Source of the DNA: Microbacterium sulfonylureivorans
GTDB lineage: Bacteria; Actinomycetota; Actinomycetes; Actinomycetales; Microbacteriaceae
Assembly: GCF_003999995.1 (NCBI RefSeq)
Contig: NZ_RJAD01000001.1
Coordinates: forward strand, 1,364,001-1,428,000
Direction: 5' to 3'
Length of the DNA: 64,000 nucleotides
Positions 1 to 13,393 of the stretch are shown one piece after another. Position 1 is the stretch's first letter. Each line of letters starts with the position of its first letter. The translations under genes and the position numbers were made by a program. Under the pieces are notes generated by a model. It made no database searches, had not been told where the DNA came from, and saw only the letters and a list, made by a program, of their open reading frames with translations.

Positions 1-243
1 GTCGTTCCCGGGACGAAGGGTGGGGAGCACCTCGGCGCAGAGCGCCTTCAGGCGTCGGCGGACGGTGTTCCGTACAACGGCACCGCCGACCTGGCGGCTG
101 ACGATGAAACCGAACCGCGCCGGGCCATCGGCCACGGCGGGATTCACATAAGTCACGGTGTGCGCACCGGCGCACCGACGACCCCGACGGACGACGGCCT
201 TGTACTCCGCTCCGCGGGTGAGTCGGTTCGGCCTCGCCAGCAC
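1..243 (-). CDS. rnpA: Ribonuclease P protein component (3' part missing)
   Basis: The minus-strand frame starts at GTG (position 243) and runs off the left edge of the window, leaving 81 residues. RnpA is the small basic protein subunit of RNase P, which helps the catalytic RNA trim the 5' ends of pre-tRNAs. The visible part has the family signature: an N-terminal RLTRGAEY stretch, a central RFGFIVSR strand and the basic NTVRRRLK RNR-type motif. It lies 10 nt after rpmH on the same strand, the usual rpmH-rnpA operon order. The C-terminal third is outside the window. Assignment is firm; the GTG start is the best fit to the family's length. Confidence 0.93.
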   Translation of the reverse strand, partial: MLARPNRLTRGAEYKAVVRRGRRCAGAHTVTYVNPAVADGPARFGFIVSRQVGGAVVRNTVRRRLKALCAEVLPTLRPGND

Positions 244-253
244 CGCTCGGGGA

Positions 254-391
254 TCAGGCCGAGAGCTCGGTGCGGCCCTTGCCGCGACGAGCCGAAAGGA
301 TGGCGCGGCCGGCGCGGGTGCGCATGCGGGCACGGAAGCCGTGCTTCTTGGCGCGACGGCGGTTGTTGGGCTGGAAGGTGCGCTTGCTCAT
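254..391 (-). CDS. rpmH: 50S ribosomal protein L34
   Basis: This 45-residue protein begins [19 protein letters not shown], the nearly invariant L34 N-terminus, and is rich in Arg and Lys as expected for a small rRNA-binding protein of the large subunit. It continues with [10 protein letters not shown] and ends in LSA. It reads away from dnaA and is followed 10 nt later by rnpA, so the two are co-transcribed leftward. The divergent rpmH/dnaA arrangement is the standard actinobacterial origin layout. Length and sequence match the family exactly. Confidence 0.98.
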   Translation of the reverse strand: MSKRTFQPNNRRRAKKHGFRARMRTRAGRAILSARRGKGRTELSA

Positions 392-702
392 GGGGATCGC
401 TTCCGGATCGGGTGTCACCGGGAGTCTGAGACCGGAGACGCTACGTACAAAGGGACTGCCGCGAGGGCATAAGTCAACCGATTTAGGGTACGCCGGACCG
501 CCTGAGAACTCAAACCGAGCGACGGGGACGTGGCATTATGCCCGGGTCGCGGCATCCATCCTGGCAACGACACACCCACCCGATCTACAGTGGAGTTTGC
601 TCCCGGGACGCCCGCTGACTAGCGTGGCTCCGGCAGTTATCCACAGGCCCGGCTCACTCATTCCGGGGCCTCCGGTGGAATCATCAACAACCCGGGGGGG
701 CC
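392..702. promoter_or_regulatory. Divergent rpmH/dnaA regulatory region with a DnaA box
   Basis: This 311-nt gap holds no credible gene. It must contain the promoters for rpmH (leftward) and dnaA (rightward). A perfect consensus DnaA box, TTATCCACA, lies at 637-645, about 60 nt before the dnaA start, which fits autoregulation of dnaA by its own product. A purine-rich GGGGGG run directly precedes the dnaA ATG and is the only plausible ribosome-binding sequence. No convincing -35/-10 pair could be chosen by eye. Confidence 0.7.
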
Positions 703-2145
703 ATGTCACCGCACGAGAATCCAGATGTTCCGGTCTGGACGGCGGTGCTCGATGCGCTCGTGGGGGACGAGCGGATCACCCCGCAGCTCCACGGGTTCCT
801 CAGCCTCGCGGTGCCGCAGGGCGTCATGGGCGGAACCCTGTACCTCGACGTTCCGAACGACCTCACCGCAGCGCAGTTCACCAAGCGCATGCGCACGCCG
901 ATCATGGAAGCCCTGGCTCAGGTGCCCCAGGACGACGTGAACCGCGCCACCACGTTCCGGGTTGTCGTGAATCCCGATCTCGCCGATGCGCACCTCACGG
1001 CGCCCATCCCGGTCCAGAGCCAGGGCGCGGCGAGCGCGGCGCCCGCGCCCGCCCCGATCAGCCGTCAGCCCCGCGAAGACACAGCCGAGGCGGCATCGTC
1101 GGGCTCGCGCAGCGACACGCGGCTGAACCCCAAGTACACGTTCGACAACTTCGTCATCGGACAGTCGAATCGGTTCGCTCACGCGGCGGCGGTCGCCGTG
1201 GCAGAGGCGCCGGCGAAGGCGTACAACCCGCTCTTCATCTACGGCGACTCCGGTCTCGGCAAGACGCACCTCCTGCATGCGATCGGCGACTACGCGCTCA
1301 GCCTCTACGCCGGCATCCGCGTCCGCTACGTGTCGAGCGAGGAGTTCACGAACGACTTCATCAACTCGATCGCGAACAACCGCGGGTCGGCGTTCCAGGC
1401 GCGCTACCGCGATGTGGACATCCTCCTGATCGACGACATCCAGTTCCTGCAGGGTCGCGCCGAGACCCAGGAAGCCTTCTTCCACACGTTCAATACGCTG
1501 CACGACCACGACAAGCAGGTCGTGATCACCAGCGATGTGCCCCCCAAGCACCTGACCGGGTTCGAGGACCGCATGCGAAGCCGGTTCGAGTGGGGCCTCA
1601 TCACGGACGTTCAGGCGCCCGACCTCGAGACGCGCATCGCGATCCTCCGCAAGAAGGCGCAGAGCGAGCGTCTGCACATTCCCGACGAGGTGCTCGAGTA
1701 CATCGCCACCGTGGTGTCGTCGAACATCCGCGAGCTCGAGGGCGCCCTGATCCGCGTCTCCGCGTTCGCGAGCCTCAACCGCTCGACGCTCGACATGTCG
1801 CTCGCGCAGACCGTGCTGCGTGACATCGTGGATCAGGACGACGCCAACGTCATCTCGCCGACCGACATCATCACGGCGACCGCGGCCTACTTCAAGCTCA
1901 CTGTCGACGACCTGTACGGCTCCAGCCGTTCACAGTCCGTGGCGACCGCCCGCCAGATCGCCATGTACCTGTGCCGTGAGCGCACGAGCCTGTCGCTCCC
2001 GAAGATCGGCCAGTTGTTCGGCAACCGCGACCACACCACGGTCATGTACGCCTACAAGAAGATCAGCGACCTCATGAAGGAGCGTCGCTCCATCTACAAC
2101 CAGGTGTCCGAGATCACCACTCAGCTGGGCCGCAACGGCCGCTGA
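703..2145 (+). CDS. dnaA: Chromosomal replication initiator protein DnaA
   Basis: This 480-residue AAA+ initiator binds DnaA boxes at oriC, melts the origin and recruits the helicase. Visible parts are an N-terminal interaction domain (about 1-85), a low-complexity Ala/Pro/Ser linker (about 100-140), Walker A GDSGLGKT at 181-188, Walker B LLIDDIQF at 241-248, and a C-terminal DNA-binding domain ending with the signature RDHTTVMYA. The length is normal for actinobacteria. The perfect DnaA box upstream suggests autoregulation. oriC follows directly after the stop codon. Confidence 0.98.
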   Translation: MSPHENPDVPVWTAVLDALVGDERITPQLHGFLSLAVPQGVMGGTLYLDVPNDLTAAQFTKRMRTPIMEALAQVPQDDVNRATTFRVVVNPDLADAHLTAPIPVQSQGAASAAPAPAPISRQPREDTAEAASSGSRSDTRLNPKYTFDNFVIGQSNRFAHAAAVAVAEAPAKAYNPLFIYGDSGLGKTHLLHAIGDYALSLYAGIRVRYVSSEEFTNDFINSIANNRGSAFQARYRDVDILLIDDIQFLQGRAETQEAFFHTFNTLHDHDKQVVITSDVPPKHLTGFEDRMRSRFEWGLITDVQAPDLETRIAILRKKAQSERLHIPDEVLEYIATVVSSNIRELEGALIRVSAFASLNRSTLDMSLAQTVLRDIVDQDDANVISPTDIITATAAYFKLTVDDLYGSSRSQSVATARQIAMYLCRERTSLSLPKIGQLFGNRDHTTVMYAYKKISDLMKERRSIYNQVSEITTQLGRNGR

Positions 2146-2573
2146 CCGCTCGTGCGGACATATGCCGCAAGAAGTGCTTGACACATGCTCCGGGCGGGGC
2201 CATTATTTCCGTTCTTCACAGTGTGGAAAACCTGTGGATAACTCTCCGACCCTGCGGAAACATTGTGGGTGCGGAGCCGGAGCCTGTGGATGGATGTCGA
2301 AAACGGGCCGCCGCCGCCGACACCTTCCTGAGCTGGTTCCGCAGCTGCTCCACAACTCACAAAGATGTGATTCCGGTGTCCCGACAGGGATCGGCCGAGT
2401 TGTCCACAGTTTCCACAGCCGTTAACACCATGACAAGAAGTATTTGAAGATTCCCCGTCCGATCACCTTGACGGTGGAAAGACCGGTGGACGGGATGCCG
2501 CATCCCATCGGGACTAGCATCGACACGGCCTGCCACTAGCATGGGAGGCCCAACCGCAGTCGAGGGAGCATTC
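2146..2573. other. oriC: Replication origin (oriC) between dnaA and dnaN
   Basis: This 428-nt non-coding stretch carries clustered DnaA-box-like sequences: TGTGGAAAA (2222-2230), TGTGGATAA (2233-2241, a perfect consensus in reverse), TGTGGATGG (2285-2293), TGCTCCACA (2346-2354), TTGTCCACA (2400-2408) and GTTTCCACA (2409-2417). A comparatively AT-rich tract around 2418-2460 follows the last boxes and is the likely unwinding element. The dnaA-dnaN location is the usual actinobacterial origin position. The short reading frames inside it have no protein-like features. Confidence 0.9.
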
Positions 2574-3725
2574 GTGAAGTTCCACGTCAATCGCGATGTG
2601 TTCAGCGAAGCCGTGTCATTCGTCGTCAAGCTCCTGCCGCAGCGAAACCCGCAGCCGATCCTGGCGGGGGTGCTGATCGAGGCATCCGATGCAGGACTGT
2701 CACTCGCGGCGTTCGACTACGAGGCGTCCGCGCGGACCACGATCGAGGCGACCGTCGACGAGCCGGGCACGATCCTGGTCCACGGCCGGCTGCTCTCCGA
2801 GATCGCGAGCCGCCTGCCCAATGCGCCCATCCAGGTCGAGGTCGACGAAGACGGCGGGATCCTGCTCACCTGCGGCTCCGCCAGGTTCACACTCGCCTCG
2901 ATGCCGGTGCAGGAGTACCCCGCCATCCCCGAGGTCACCGGCGACTCCGGGCTCGTGCCGGCGGAAGACTTCGCGACGGCGATCGCACAGGTCGCCTTCG
3001 CCGCTTCGCGCGACGACGTGACCCCCGTCCTCACCGGAGTGCAGCTCGAGGTGTCGGGCACGGGCCTGAGCCTCGTCGCCACCGACCGCTACCGTGTGGC
3101 GCTCCGCGAGATCCCGTGGGATGGCGGCGGAACCTCGTCCGACGAGCCCACGACGGCCCTCGTCCCGGCCCGCACGCTCACCGAGGTCGGCAAGACGTTC
3201 GCCCACGGCGGCGACATCTCGATCGCGTTCTCAGGATCGGGAGACCGCGAGATCATCGCGTTCACCGCGGGCAACAAGACGGTCACCTCCCTGCTCATCA
3301 AGGGCAACTTCCCGCCCGTGCGGCGGCTGTTCCCCGAGGCCACCGAGCACCACGCGGTCGTCAACACCGCCGAGCTGGCCGAAGCGGTGCGACGCGTGTC
3401 TCTCGTGCTCGACCGGTCCGCCCCGCTGCGGTTCACCTTCACGACCGACAGCGTGTCGATGGATGCCTCGGGCACCGAGCAGGCACGTGCGACCGAGTCG
3501 GTCGACTCGAACCTGGTCGGCGAGGACGTCACGCTGGGTCTCAATCCTCAGTACCTGCTCGAGTCGCTGAGTGCGGTCAAGAGCGAGTTCGCCCGCATCA
3601 CGTTCACCTCGAGCGACAACGCGAACAAGCTGAGCCCCGTGCTCATCACGCCGCAGACGTCGGTCGACAAGGCCGGCGCGGACTCGTTCCGCTACCTGCT
3701 GCAGCCGAACCTGCTCCTCCGCTGA
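2574..3725 (+). CDS. dnaN: DNA polymerase III subunit beta (sliding clamp)
   Basis: This 383-residue protein forms the ring that holds DNA polymerase III on DNA. The start chosen is GTG at 2574 (V-KFHVNRDVF), preceded by GAGGGA. An in-frame ATG at 2541 would add 11 non-conserved residues. Clamp features are visible: an N-terminal FSEAVSFVVKLLPQRNPQPIL strand-helix unit (first 20 residues of it are typical), a middle domain with SGTGLSLVATDRYRVAL and a C-terminal domain ending in the conserved YLLQPNLL-type tail. It is followed 43 nt later by recF, the standard order. Confidence 0.97.
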   Translation: MKFHVNRDVFSEAVSFVVKLLPQRNPQPILAGVLIEASDAGLSLAAFDYEASARTTIEATVDEPGTILVHGRLLSEIASRLPNAPIQVEVDEDGGILLTCGSARFTLASMPVQEYPAIPEVTGDSGLVPAEDFATAIAQVAFAASRDDVTPVLTGVQLEVSGTGLSLVATDRYRVALREIPWDGGGTSSDEPTTALVPARTLTEVGKTFAHGGDISIAFSGSGDREIIAFTAGNKTVTSLLIKGNFPPVRRLFPEATEHHAVVNTAELAEAVRRVSLVLDRSAPLRFTFTTDSVSMDASGTEQARATESVDSNLVGEDVTLGLNPQYLLESLSAVKSEFARITFTSSDNANKLSPVLITPQTSVDKAGADSFRYLLQPNLLLR

Positions 3726-3768
3726 CGGCGATCCGGCCGGAGTCCGCGGCCGTCATTAGGCTTGACCG

Positions 3769-4926
3769 GTGATCGTGGAGCAGCTGAGTCTCGTGGACTT
3801 CCGCAACTACGCGGTCGCCGAGGTCTCGCTGGGTCGGGGTCCGAACGTCTTCGTCGGCCGCAACGGGCAGGGCAAGACCAATCTGGCTGAGGCCATCGGC
3901 TATTTCGCGACCCTCGGGTCTCATCGCGTGTCGAACGACGCACCGATGGTGCGCGACGGAGCGGATGCCGCGATCATCCGGGCGAGACTCGCCCACGGCG
4001 ACCGGCAGGTGCTCCTCGAGGTCCAACTCAATCGCCAGGGTTCGAACAAGGCCCGGGTCAACGGCGCACCCGTGAAGCCGGCAGAACTTCCCCGCTACGC
4101 GCAGGTCGTGCTGTTCGCCCCCGAAGACCTGCAGATCGTCCGCGGCGATCCGTCGGCACGTCGACGGTTCGCCGACCAGCTTCTCGTGCAGCGTTCCCCT
4201 CGGATGGCCGGGGTACTGGCCGATTACGATCGCGTCCTCAGACAGCGCACCGCCCTGCTGAAGTCGGCGAAGGCGCGCGGAATCCGCGGTGACGCGCTGA
4301 CGACCCTCGACGTCTGGGACGACAAGCTCGTGGCGCTGGGCACCGAGCTCATCGAGGCCCGCCTCGGACTCGCCGCCGATCTGGCGGCACCCCTGGCGGC
4401 GGCGTACACGGCCATCGCGGGCGCCGACCACCGCCCCGAGGCCGAGTGGGCACTGTCGGTGTCGGGCTCCGATCCCGAAGAGGGCACCGATGCTCCGGTG
4501 GCCGAGGCATCCGGGTCCCGCATCGCGGATCTCTTCCGCCAGGCGCTCGCCGCCCGTCGCAGCGCAGAGCTCGACCGCGGACTGACGTTGGTCGGCCCGC
4601 ACCGCGACGACCTCGTCCTCCGCGTCCGGGGCCTTCCCGTGAAGGGATACGCGTCGCACGGCGAATCGTGGTCGGTCGCCCTCGCGCTGCGCCTCGCCTC
4701 GGCGGAGCTCCTTCGTGCGGAGTCCCGCCTCGGCGACCCCGTCCTGATCCTCGACGACGTCTTCGCCGAACTCGACACCGATCGTCGCGCGCGGCTCGCC
4801 CAGCTCGCCGGCGGCTACGAGCAGGTGGTCGTGACCGCCGCGGTGGAGGAGGATGTCCCCGCGGCACTTCGCGCGCGCATCGTGCGTGTCGAGGGCGGCA
4901 CGATCGTGGAGGCGGAGGATGCCTGA
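3769..4926 (+). CDS. recF: DNA replication and repair protein RecF
   Basis: RecF (385 residues, GTG start) is an SMC-like ATPase that helps load RecA at single-strand gaps. It begins with the conserved LSLVDFRNY motif, has Walker A GRNGQGKTNLAEA near residue 30, an ABC-type signature region near KGYASHGESWSVALALR, and a Walker B-like DPVLILDDVFAELD near residue 325. It sits between dnaN and the DUF721 gene, and its stop overlaps the next start by 8 nt, indicating translational coupling. Confidence 0.97.
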   Translation: MIVEQLSLVDFRNYAVAEVSLGRGPNVFVGRNGQGKTNLAEAIGYFATLGSHRVSNDAPMVRDGADAAIIRARLAHGDRQVLLEVQLNRQGSNKARVNGAPVKPAELPRYAQVVLFAPEDLQIVRGDPSARRRFADQLLVQRSPRMAGVLADYDRVLRQRTALLKSAKARGIRGDALTTLDVWDDKLVALGTELIEARLGLAADLAAPLAAAYTAIAGADHRPEAEWALSVSGSDPEEGTDAPVAEASGSRIADLFRQALAARRSAELDRGLTLVGPHRDDLVLRVRGLPVKGYASHGESWSVALALRLASAELLRAESRLGDPVLILDDVFAELDTDRRARLAQLAGGYEQVVVTAAVEEDVPAALRARIVRVEGGTIVEAEDA

Positions 4927-5452
4927 TCCCGGCGCGCGTCAGGGGGACGCGGCATCCGTTCCGTCGGTACCGGCACAAGCGATCCCGGAGACCGTCGCGA
5001 CGTACCTCCGCCTGCGCGGACTCGAGCCGTCCGCGCGGTCGTATCGCAAGCGCCGCCGACGCGCCGACGACGATGAGAACGCCCCGTTCACGCCCGGGCG
5101 CGACCCCCGCGGCGTCGCCGATGTGCTTTCGGCGCTCACCCGAGAAGCGGGCTGGGACAAGGAGCTCGCCCGAGAGGACGTCGTCCGCGCGTGGTCCGAC
5201 GTCGCCGGCGAGGACACCGCGGGGCACACCCGGCCGGTCGCGTTCTCGGAGGGCACGCTGACCGTTCAGGCGGACTCCACGGCATGGGCCAAGCAGCTGC
5301 AGCTGATGCGCGCGCACATCCTGTCGGAGATCGTCCGGCGGTTCCCCGACGCCGGCGTCGACGCGATCCGCTTCATCGGGCCGGACGTCCCCTCCTGGAA
5401 ATGGGGTCCCAGAACGATTCCAGGGCGTGGCCCGCGCGATACCTACGGCTGA
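4919..5452 (+). CDS. DUF721 (DciA-like) protein, candidate helicase loader
   Basis: This 177-residue protein starts at the ATG overlapping the recF stop. The C-terminal half (about 60-150) carries the DUF721/DciA pattern: W..V.G...A.HTRP, an FSEGTLTV strand and WAKQLQLM. DciA proteins act as replicative helicase loaders or operators in bacteria that lack DnaC. This link is established for the family, not shown here. The N-terminus is basic (RKRRRR near residue 45) and probably disordered. The position between recF and gyrB is the common actinobacterial arrangement. Confidence 0.88.
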   Translation: MPDPGARQGDAASVPSVPAQAIPETVATYLRLRGLEPSARSYRKRRRRADDDENAPFTPGRDPRGVADVLSALTREAGWDKELAREDVVRAWSDVAGEDTAGHTRPVAFSEGTLTVQADSTAWAKQLQLMRAHILSEIVRRFPDAGVDAIRFIGPDVPSWKWGPRTIPGRGPRDTYG

Positions 5453-5571
5453 TCCACGTCAGATATCGTCCGGAACGATTTCCGTTCGCCACAGGGGCGC
5501 AGAACCCCTGAACCGAGGCCTTTACTTGATAGACTGTCAGTGCCCGCACCGAACGATCTGGAGCGCCCTGA

Positions 5572-7617
<2,046 letters not shown>

Positions 7618-7702
7618 ACAACATCGATCGCCGAGCACGTGCCGGCGATCGAGCGCCGCGTGCCCTTGACGACGTCGAGGACCGCACAACGGAGACACAC
7701 GA

Positions 7703-10299
<2,597 letters not shown>

Positions 10300-10303
<4 letters not shown>

Positions 10304-10704
10304 GCACGGTAGCCGACAAGCTGGCCAAGAAGTCCAGTCACAAGACGAGCGCGAAGCAGGTCCGCCTGCGTCTGGTCTACGTCGACTTCTGGTCGGCCGT
10401 GAAGCTCTCGTTCCTCGCCGCGATCGCGCTGGCGGTCGTCACGGTGGTGTCGTTCGTCCTGGTCTTCCTCGTGGTGCAGACCACGGGTCTGATCGCACGC
10501 GCCGACGACTTCTTCGGCAACTTCACCGACGGCACGATCCTGCTGTCGCAGTTCGTGAGCCTGCCGCAGGTGCTCGCCTTCTCGGCGATCGTCGCGATCC
10601 TCAACCTCGTGGTCGTCACCGTCCTCGGCGCCGTCCTCGCGGGCATCTACAACCTCGCGGTGAAGGTGACCGGCGGACTGCTCGTCGGCTTCACCTCCAA
10701 CTGA
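10300..10704 (+). CDS. DUF3566 small membrane protein
   Basis: This 134-residue protein starts in the ATGA overlap with gyrA and is therefore translationally coupled to it. A basic N-terminus ([16 protein letters not shown]) precedes two strong hydrophobic segments at roughly 45-68 and 90-120, ending in [12 protein letters not shown]3566 proteins sit directly after gyrA across actinobacteria and have no assigned biochemical role. It is convergent with the VIT-family gene, 4 nt away. Confidence 0.9.
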
Positions 10705-10708
10705 TCCG

Positions 10709-11434
10709 TCACACCACGGTGGTGCCCAGCAGGGTGCCGATGAGCCAGGTGGCGGTCAGCGCGAGCGCGCCGCCGATCATGAGTCTTGCGGCCGCTCGGA
10801 CCTTCGAGGCTCCGCCGAGATACGCGGAGACGGTGCCGGTTATCGCGAGTGCGGCGAGCACCGCGACGAAGGTGACGGGCACCCGCCACTCCGGCGGCGG
10901 AAGAAGGATCGCGATCAGCGGCAGCAGTGCGCCGAGCGTGAAGGCGATCGCCGACGACAGGGCGGCATGCCAGGGGTTCACCAGGTCGTCCTGATCGATG
11001 TGCAGCTCGACCTCGAGGTGAGCCGACAGCGCATCGTGGGCGGTGAGCTCCTCCGCGACGCGGCGCGCGGTCGCGTCGGACAGGCCACGTGCCCGGTAGA
11101 GCTGCGTCAGCTCGTCGAGCTCCTCCTCGGGCATCTCGCTGAGCTCCCGCGACTCCTTCGCGATGAGCGCGCGCTCGCTGTCGCGCTGGCTGCTGACCGA
11201 CACGTACTCCCCGAGCGCCATCGAGACGGCGCCGCCGACGAGGCCGGCGATGCCCGCGGTGAACAGGGCCGCGGTGGCGGTGGTGGCTCCGGCTACGCCG
11301 ACCACGAGTGCGGCGACCGAGACGATGCCGTCGTTCGCTCCCAGCACCCCGGCCCTGAGCCAGTTGAGTCGCTGGCCGAGGCGGGCGCCGTGCGGTTCCC
11401 CGGGGTGTGTGCTCGCGTGCATGCCCCCAGTCAA
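10709..11434 (-). CDS. VIT1/CCC1-family transporter
   Basis: This 241-residue protein (ATG 11434; an ATG four codons in is equally possible) matches the VIT1/CCC1 family, whose members move Fe2+ or Mn2+ across membranes. The first helix region has the typical GANDGIVSVAALVVGVAG, followed by a second segment with GAVSMALGEYVSVSSQRDSE. The middle (about 95-160) is a charged Glu-rich cytoplasmic region like the metal-binding domain of plant VIT1. Three more hydrophobic helices end the protein. The metal specificity cannot be read from sequence. Confidence 0.88.
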   Translation of the reverse strand: MTGGMHASTHPGEPHGARLGQRLNWLRAGVLGANDGIVSVAALVVGVAGATTATAALFTAGIAGLVGGAVSMALGEYVSVSSQRDSERALIAKESRELSEMPEEELDELTQLYRARGLSDATARRVAEELTAHDALSAHLEVELHIDQDDLVNPWHAALSSAIAFTLGALLPLIAILLPPPEWRVPVTFVAVLAALAITGTVSAYLGGASKVRAAARLMIGGALALTATWLIGTLLGTTVV

Positions 11435-11574
11435 GCAACCAGTGCGGGTGCGCGGGCGCAGGCGCGTCGGGCACGGTCGACGACGAGCGGATGCCGCGGC
11501 CCCTCGATTCGTGAAATGCGCGCACGTCGGGTAAAGTCTTGGAGGTTGATCGACGCGAAAGCGTCGCAGCAGGC

Positions 11575-11648
11575 GGGGCTATAGCTCAGGCGGTTAGAGC
11601 GCTTCACTGATAATGAAGAGGTCCCAGGTTCAAGTCCTGGTAGCCCCA
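11575..11648 (+). tRNA. tRNA-Ile (GAT anticodon)
   Basis: The 74-nt cloverleaf has acceptor arms GGGGCTA and TAGCCCC, anticodon stem CTTCA/TGAAG with loop CTGATAA (anticodon GAT), and a CCAGG TTCAAGT CCTGG T arm. The discriminator is A. CCA is not encoded. It is followed 12 nt later by tRNA-Ala, the pair usually found near the actinobacterial origin. Confidence 0.97.
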
Positions 11649-11660
11649 CAACACAGCCCC

Positions 11661-11733
11661 GGGGCCTTAGCTCAGTTGGTAGAGCGCCTGCTTTGCAAGC
11701 AGGATGTCAGGAGTTCGAATCTCCTAGGCTCCA
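11661..11733 (+). tRNA. tRNA-Ala (TGC anticodon)
   Basis: The 73-nt cloverleaf has acceptor arms GGGGCCT and AGGCTCC (one G-T pair), anticodon stem CCTGC/GCAGG with loop TTTGCAA (anticodon TGC), and T arm AGGAG TTCGAAT CTCCT. The discriminator is A and CCA is not encoded. It is probably transcribed together with tRNA-Ile. Confidence 0.97.
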
Positions 11734-11735
11734 CA

Positions 11736-11780
11736 GCGAGAAGAGGATCGATCCATCCGGATCGGTCCTCTTCGCTTTCT
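11736..11780 (+). terminator. Terminator after the tRNA-Ile/tRNA-Ala pair
   Basis: A long imperfect hairpin pairs the GCGAG...AAGAGGA...CGATCC arm with GGATCGGTCCTCTTCGC, followed by TTTCT. It begins two nucleotides after tRNA-Ala, the expected position for an intrinsic terminator of the tRNA transcript. Confidence 0.8.
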
Positions 11781-11864
11781 CAGCCCTTCATGATCGTGTC
11801 GGCGATGCAGCACAGGGCGTCTGCCGTCCTCGTGTCCGAGGACGGACCGCCGATAGGGTGAAGC

Positions 11865-12290
11865 ATGGATCTGCGCGTCGCGGCATACGCCGTCGTCATC
11901 GACGCCGACGACCGAATCCTCCTCGCCCACTGGAACGAGGGCCGTCGTGCGGCCTGGACGATGCCCGGCGGAGGGCTCGAACCCGGTGAGGAGCCGGAAC
12001 GTGCCGCCCGCCGCGAGGTTCGCGAGGAGACCGGCTTCAAGGTGGCGATCGACGGGCTGCTCGGCATCCACTCGCGCGTCATCCCGCCCGGCCGGCGCCT
12101 CACGCCCGGAGTGACCGATCCGCTGCACACGCTGCGAATCGTCTACCGAGCGCACGTCGTCGGGGGGAAGCTCCGCAACGAGATCGGCGGCTCCACCGAC
12201 CGGGCGCAGTGGTTCGCACTCGCCGAGGTGCCGAAGCTGCAGCGGGTCAAACTCGTCGACATCGCCCTCGAGATGGCGCAGGCTCCGTAG
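11865..12290 (+). CDS. NUDIX hydrolase
   Basis: This 141-residue protein carries a perfect Nudix box near residues 37-59: GGGLEPGEEPERAARREV followed by REETGF. The Glu residues of REETG hold the catalytic metal. Nudix enzymes cleave nucleoside diphosphates linked to another group. The substrate cannot be told from sequence, although the short single-domain form with MPGGGLEPGE resembles MutT/ADP-ribose-type members. The gene stands alone and is convergent with the next gene, 11 nt away. Confidence 0.9.
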   Translation: MDLRVAAYAVVIDADDRILLAHWNEGRRAAWTMPGGGLEPGEEPERAARREVREETGFKVAIDGLLGIHSRVIPPGRRLTPGVTDPLHTLRIVYRAHVVGGKLRNEIGGSTDRAQWFALAEVPKLQRVKLVDIALEMAQAP

Positions 12291-12301
12291 AACGGATGCC
12301 G

Positions 12302-12775
12302 CTACCCCGCGGGCTGCGAGATGTCGGCGACGGTCGCGCCGTAGGCGGCGATGAAGTCGTCGGCTTCGACGAACAGGCTGTAGCCGTGAGCACCCGCCCC
12401 CATCGCGATGCGCCGGCCGACGATCTGCTCGTCGGCGTAGACCGGCCAATCGTGGGAGCTGCCGATCGGCACGATCGTCCCCCGTTCGTATCCGGTCGCG
12501 TCGAGCGCGCGCTGCTGATCGGGCAGCTGGAGCTTGTTCACGCCGACGACCGCACGAAGCTTCGGCCAGGAGATCGCCCGGTCACCCGGCACAAGTGCGA
12601 ACAGGAACGTGTCGTCACTGCGCTTGACGACCAGCGTCTTGACGATCCCCGCGGCCGGGATCCCGAGGATCTCGGCCGCCTCGGCGAGACTGTTCGCGAC
12701 GGGCCGCTCGCGAACCTCGATGTCGAGATCGCGAGCGGATGCCGCATCCTTCACCCGATCGAGGGGATCAGGCAT
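12302..12775 (-). CDS. YbaK/EbsC-type aminoacyl-tRNA deacylase
   Basis: This 157-residue protein has the YbaK fold features: an N-terminal ANSLAEAAEILG helix, an IVKTLVVK strand with the conserved Lys after VK, a LVPGD motif and a C-terminal GRRIAMGAGAHGYSLFV segment with the conserved glycines. Family members hydrolyse misacylated tRNAs (Cys- or Ala-tRNAPro). The ATG at 12775 overlaps the stop of the upstream membrane-protein gene by 8 nt, so the two are coupled. Confidence 0.88.
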   Translation of the reverse strand: MPDPLDRVKDAASARDLDIEVRERPVANSLAEAAEILGIPAAGIVKTLVVKRSDDTFLFALVPGDRAISWPKLRAVVGVNKLQLPDQQRALDATGYERGTIVPIGSSHDWPVYADEQIVGRRIAMGAGAHGYSLFVEADDFIAAYGATVADISQPAG

Positions 12776-13295
12776 CCGGTGCGCGGAGCGGGTCGTCGGC
12801 CACCCACAGCTCATCGTCGGCGCGCAGGGTCTGCCATGCCGCATACAGCACGCCGAGCGCCGCGGCGACGCCGAGGATGATCGCGATGACGCCGCCGGCG
12901 CCGATGCCTCGCTTGACGGGGACCGGTGCGGACTTCGCCCAGCTGGCCGGCAGGTTGAGCCCCCGCCCGGAGGCGAGACGCGAGCGCGTGTCGTTCGCGG
13001 CATCCCACACCGACAGCGCGGAACCGACGACGGCTCCCGCGGCGGGGATCACCGTGTCGTTGACGACCTTCTTGGAGACCTTGAGTCCGCGATCGACGTA
13101 TGGCGCGGCGTACGCCTCGTACCCGGCGGCCACACGAGGCTTGACCTCTTCGCGGTGGAGGTGGCCGAGCTGTCGCCCCGCCTCGCGAGCCACGCTCGCG
13201 GCTTCACCCACGAGCACCTGCTGCGTCTCCCAGAGGCTGTTCGCCTGGGTCTGGAGCTTGCGGAGTTCCTTCTTGCGCTTGCGGCTGAGGCTCAC
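12768..13295 (-). CDS. Conserved single-pass membrane protein of unknown function
   Basis: This 175-residue protein starts at GTG 13295, which is preceded by an excellent AGGAGGGC ribosome-binding site. A longer ATG start at 13394 would run into the neighbouring cyclophilin start. The N-terminus is very basic (SRKRKKELRKL), followed by an alpha-helical, Ala/Val-rich middle and one membrane helix near 135-157 (GAGGVIAIILGVAAALGVLYA). A short acidic tail (DDELWVADD) follows. No domain was recognised. It is coupled to the YbaK gene downstream and divergent from the cyclophilin. Confidence 0.75.
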   Translation of the reverse strand: MSLSRKRKKELRKLQTQANSLWETQQVLVGEAASVAREAGRQLGHLHREEVKPRVAAGYEAYAAPYVDRGLKVSKKVVNDTVIPAAGAVVGSALSVWDAANDTRSRLASGRGLNLPASWAKSAPVPVKRGIGAGGVIAIILGVAAALGVLYAAWQTLRADDELWVADDPLRAPDA

Positions 13296-13393
13296 GGTGC
13301 CCTCCTGATCGAACCGGGGAAGTGGTTCGACCCATCTTGCCAGACCTGCGCGGAGGCGGGAGGGGTTGCACAGAACTCTGGAAGAATGTAGCA

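Noticed and set aside
2162..2447. Short open frames in the dnaA-dnaN gap
   Set aside because: They coincide with the DnaA-box cluster and have no protein-like features.
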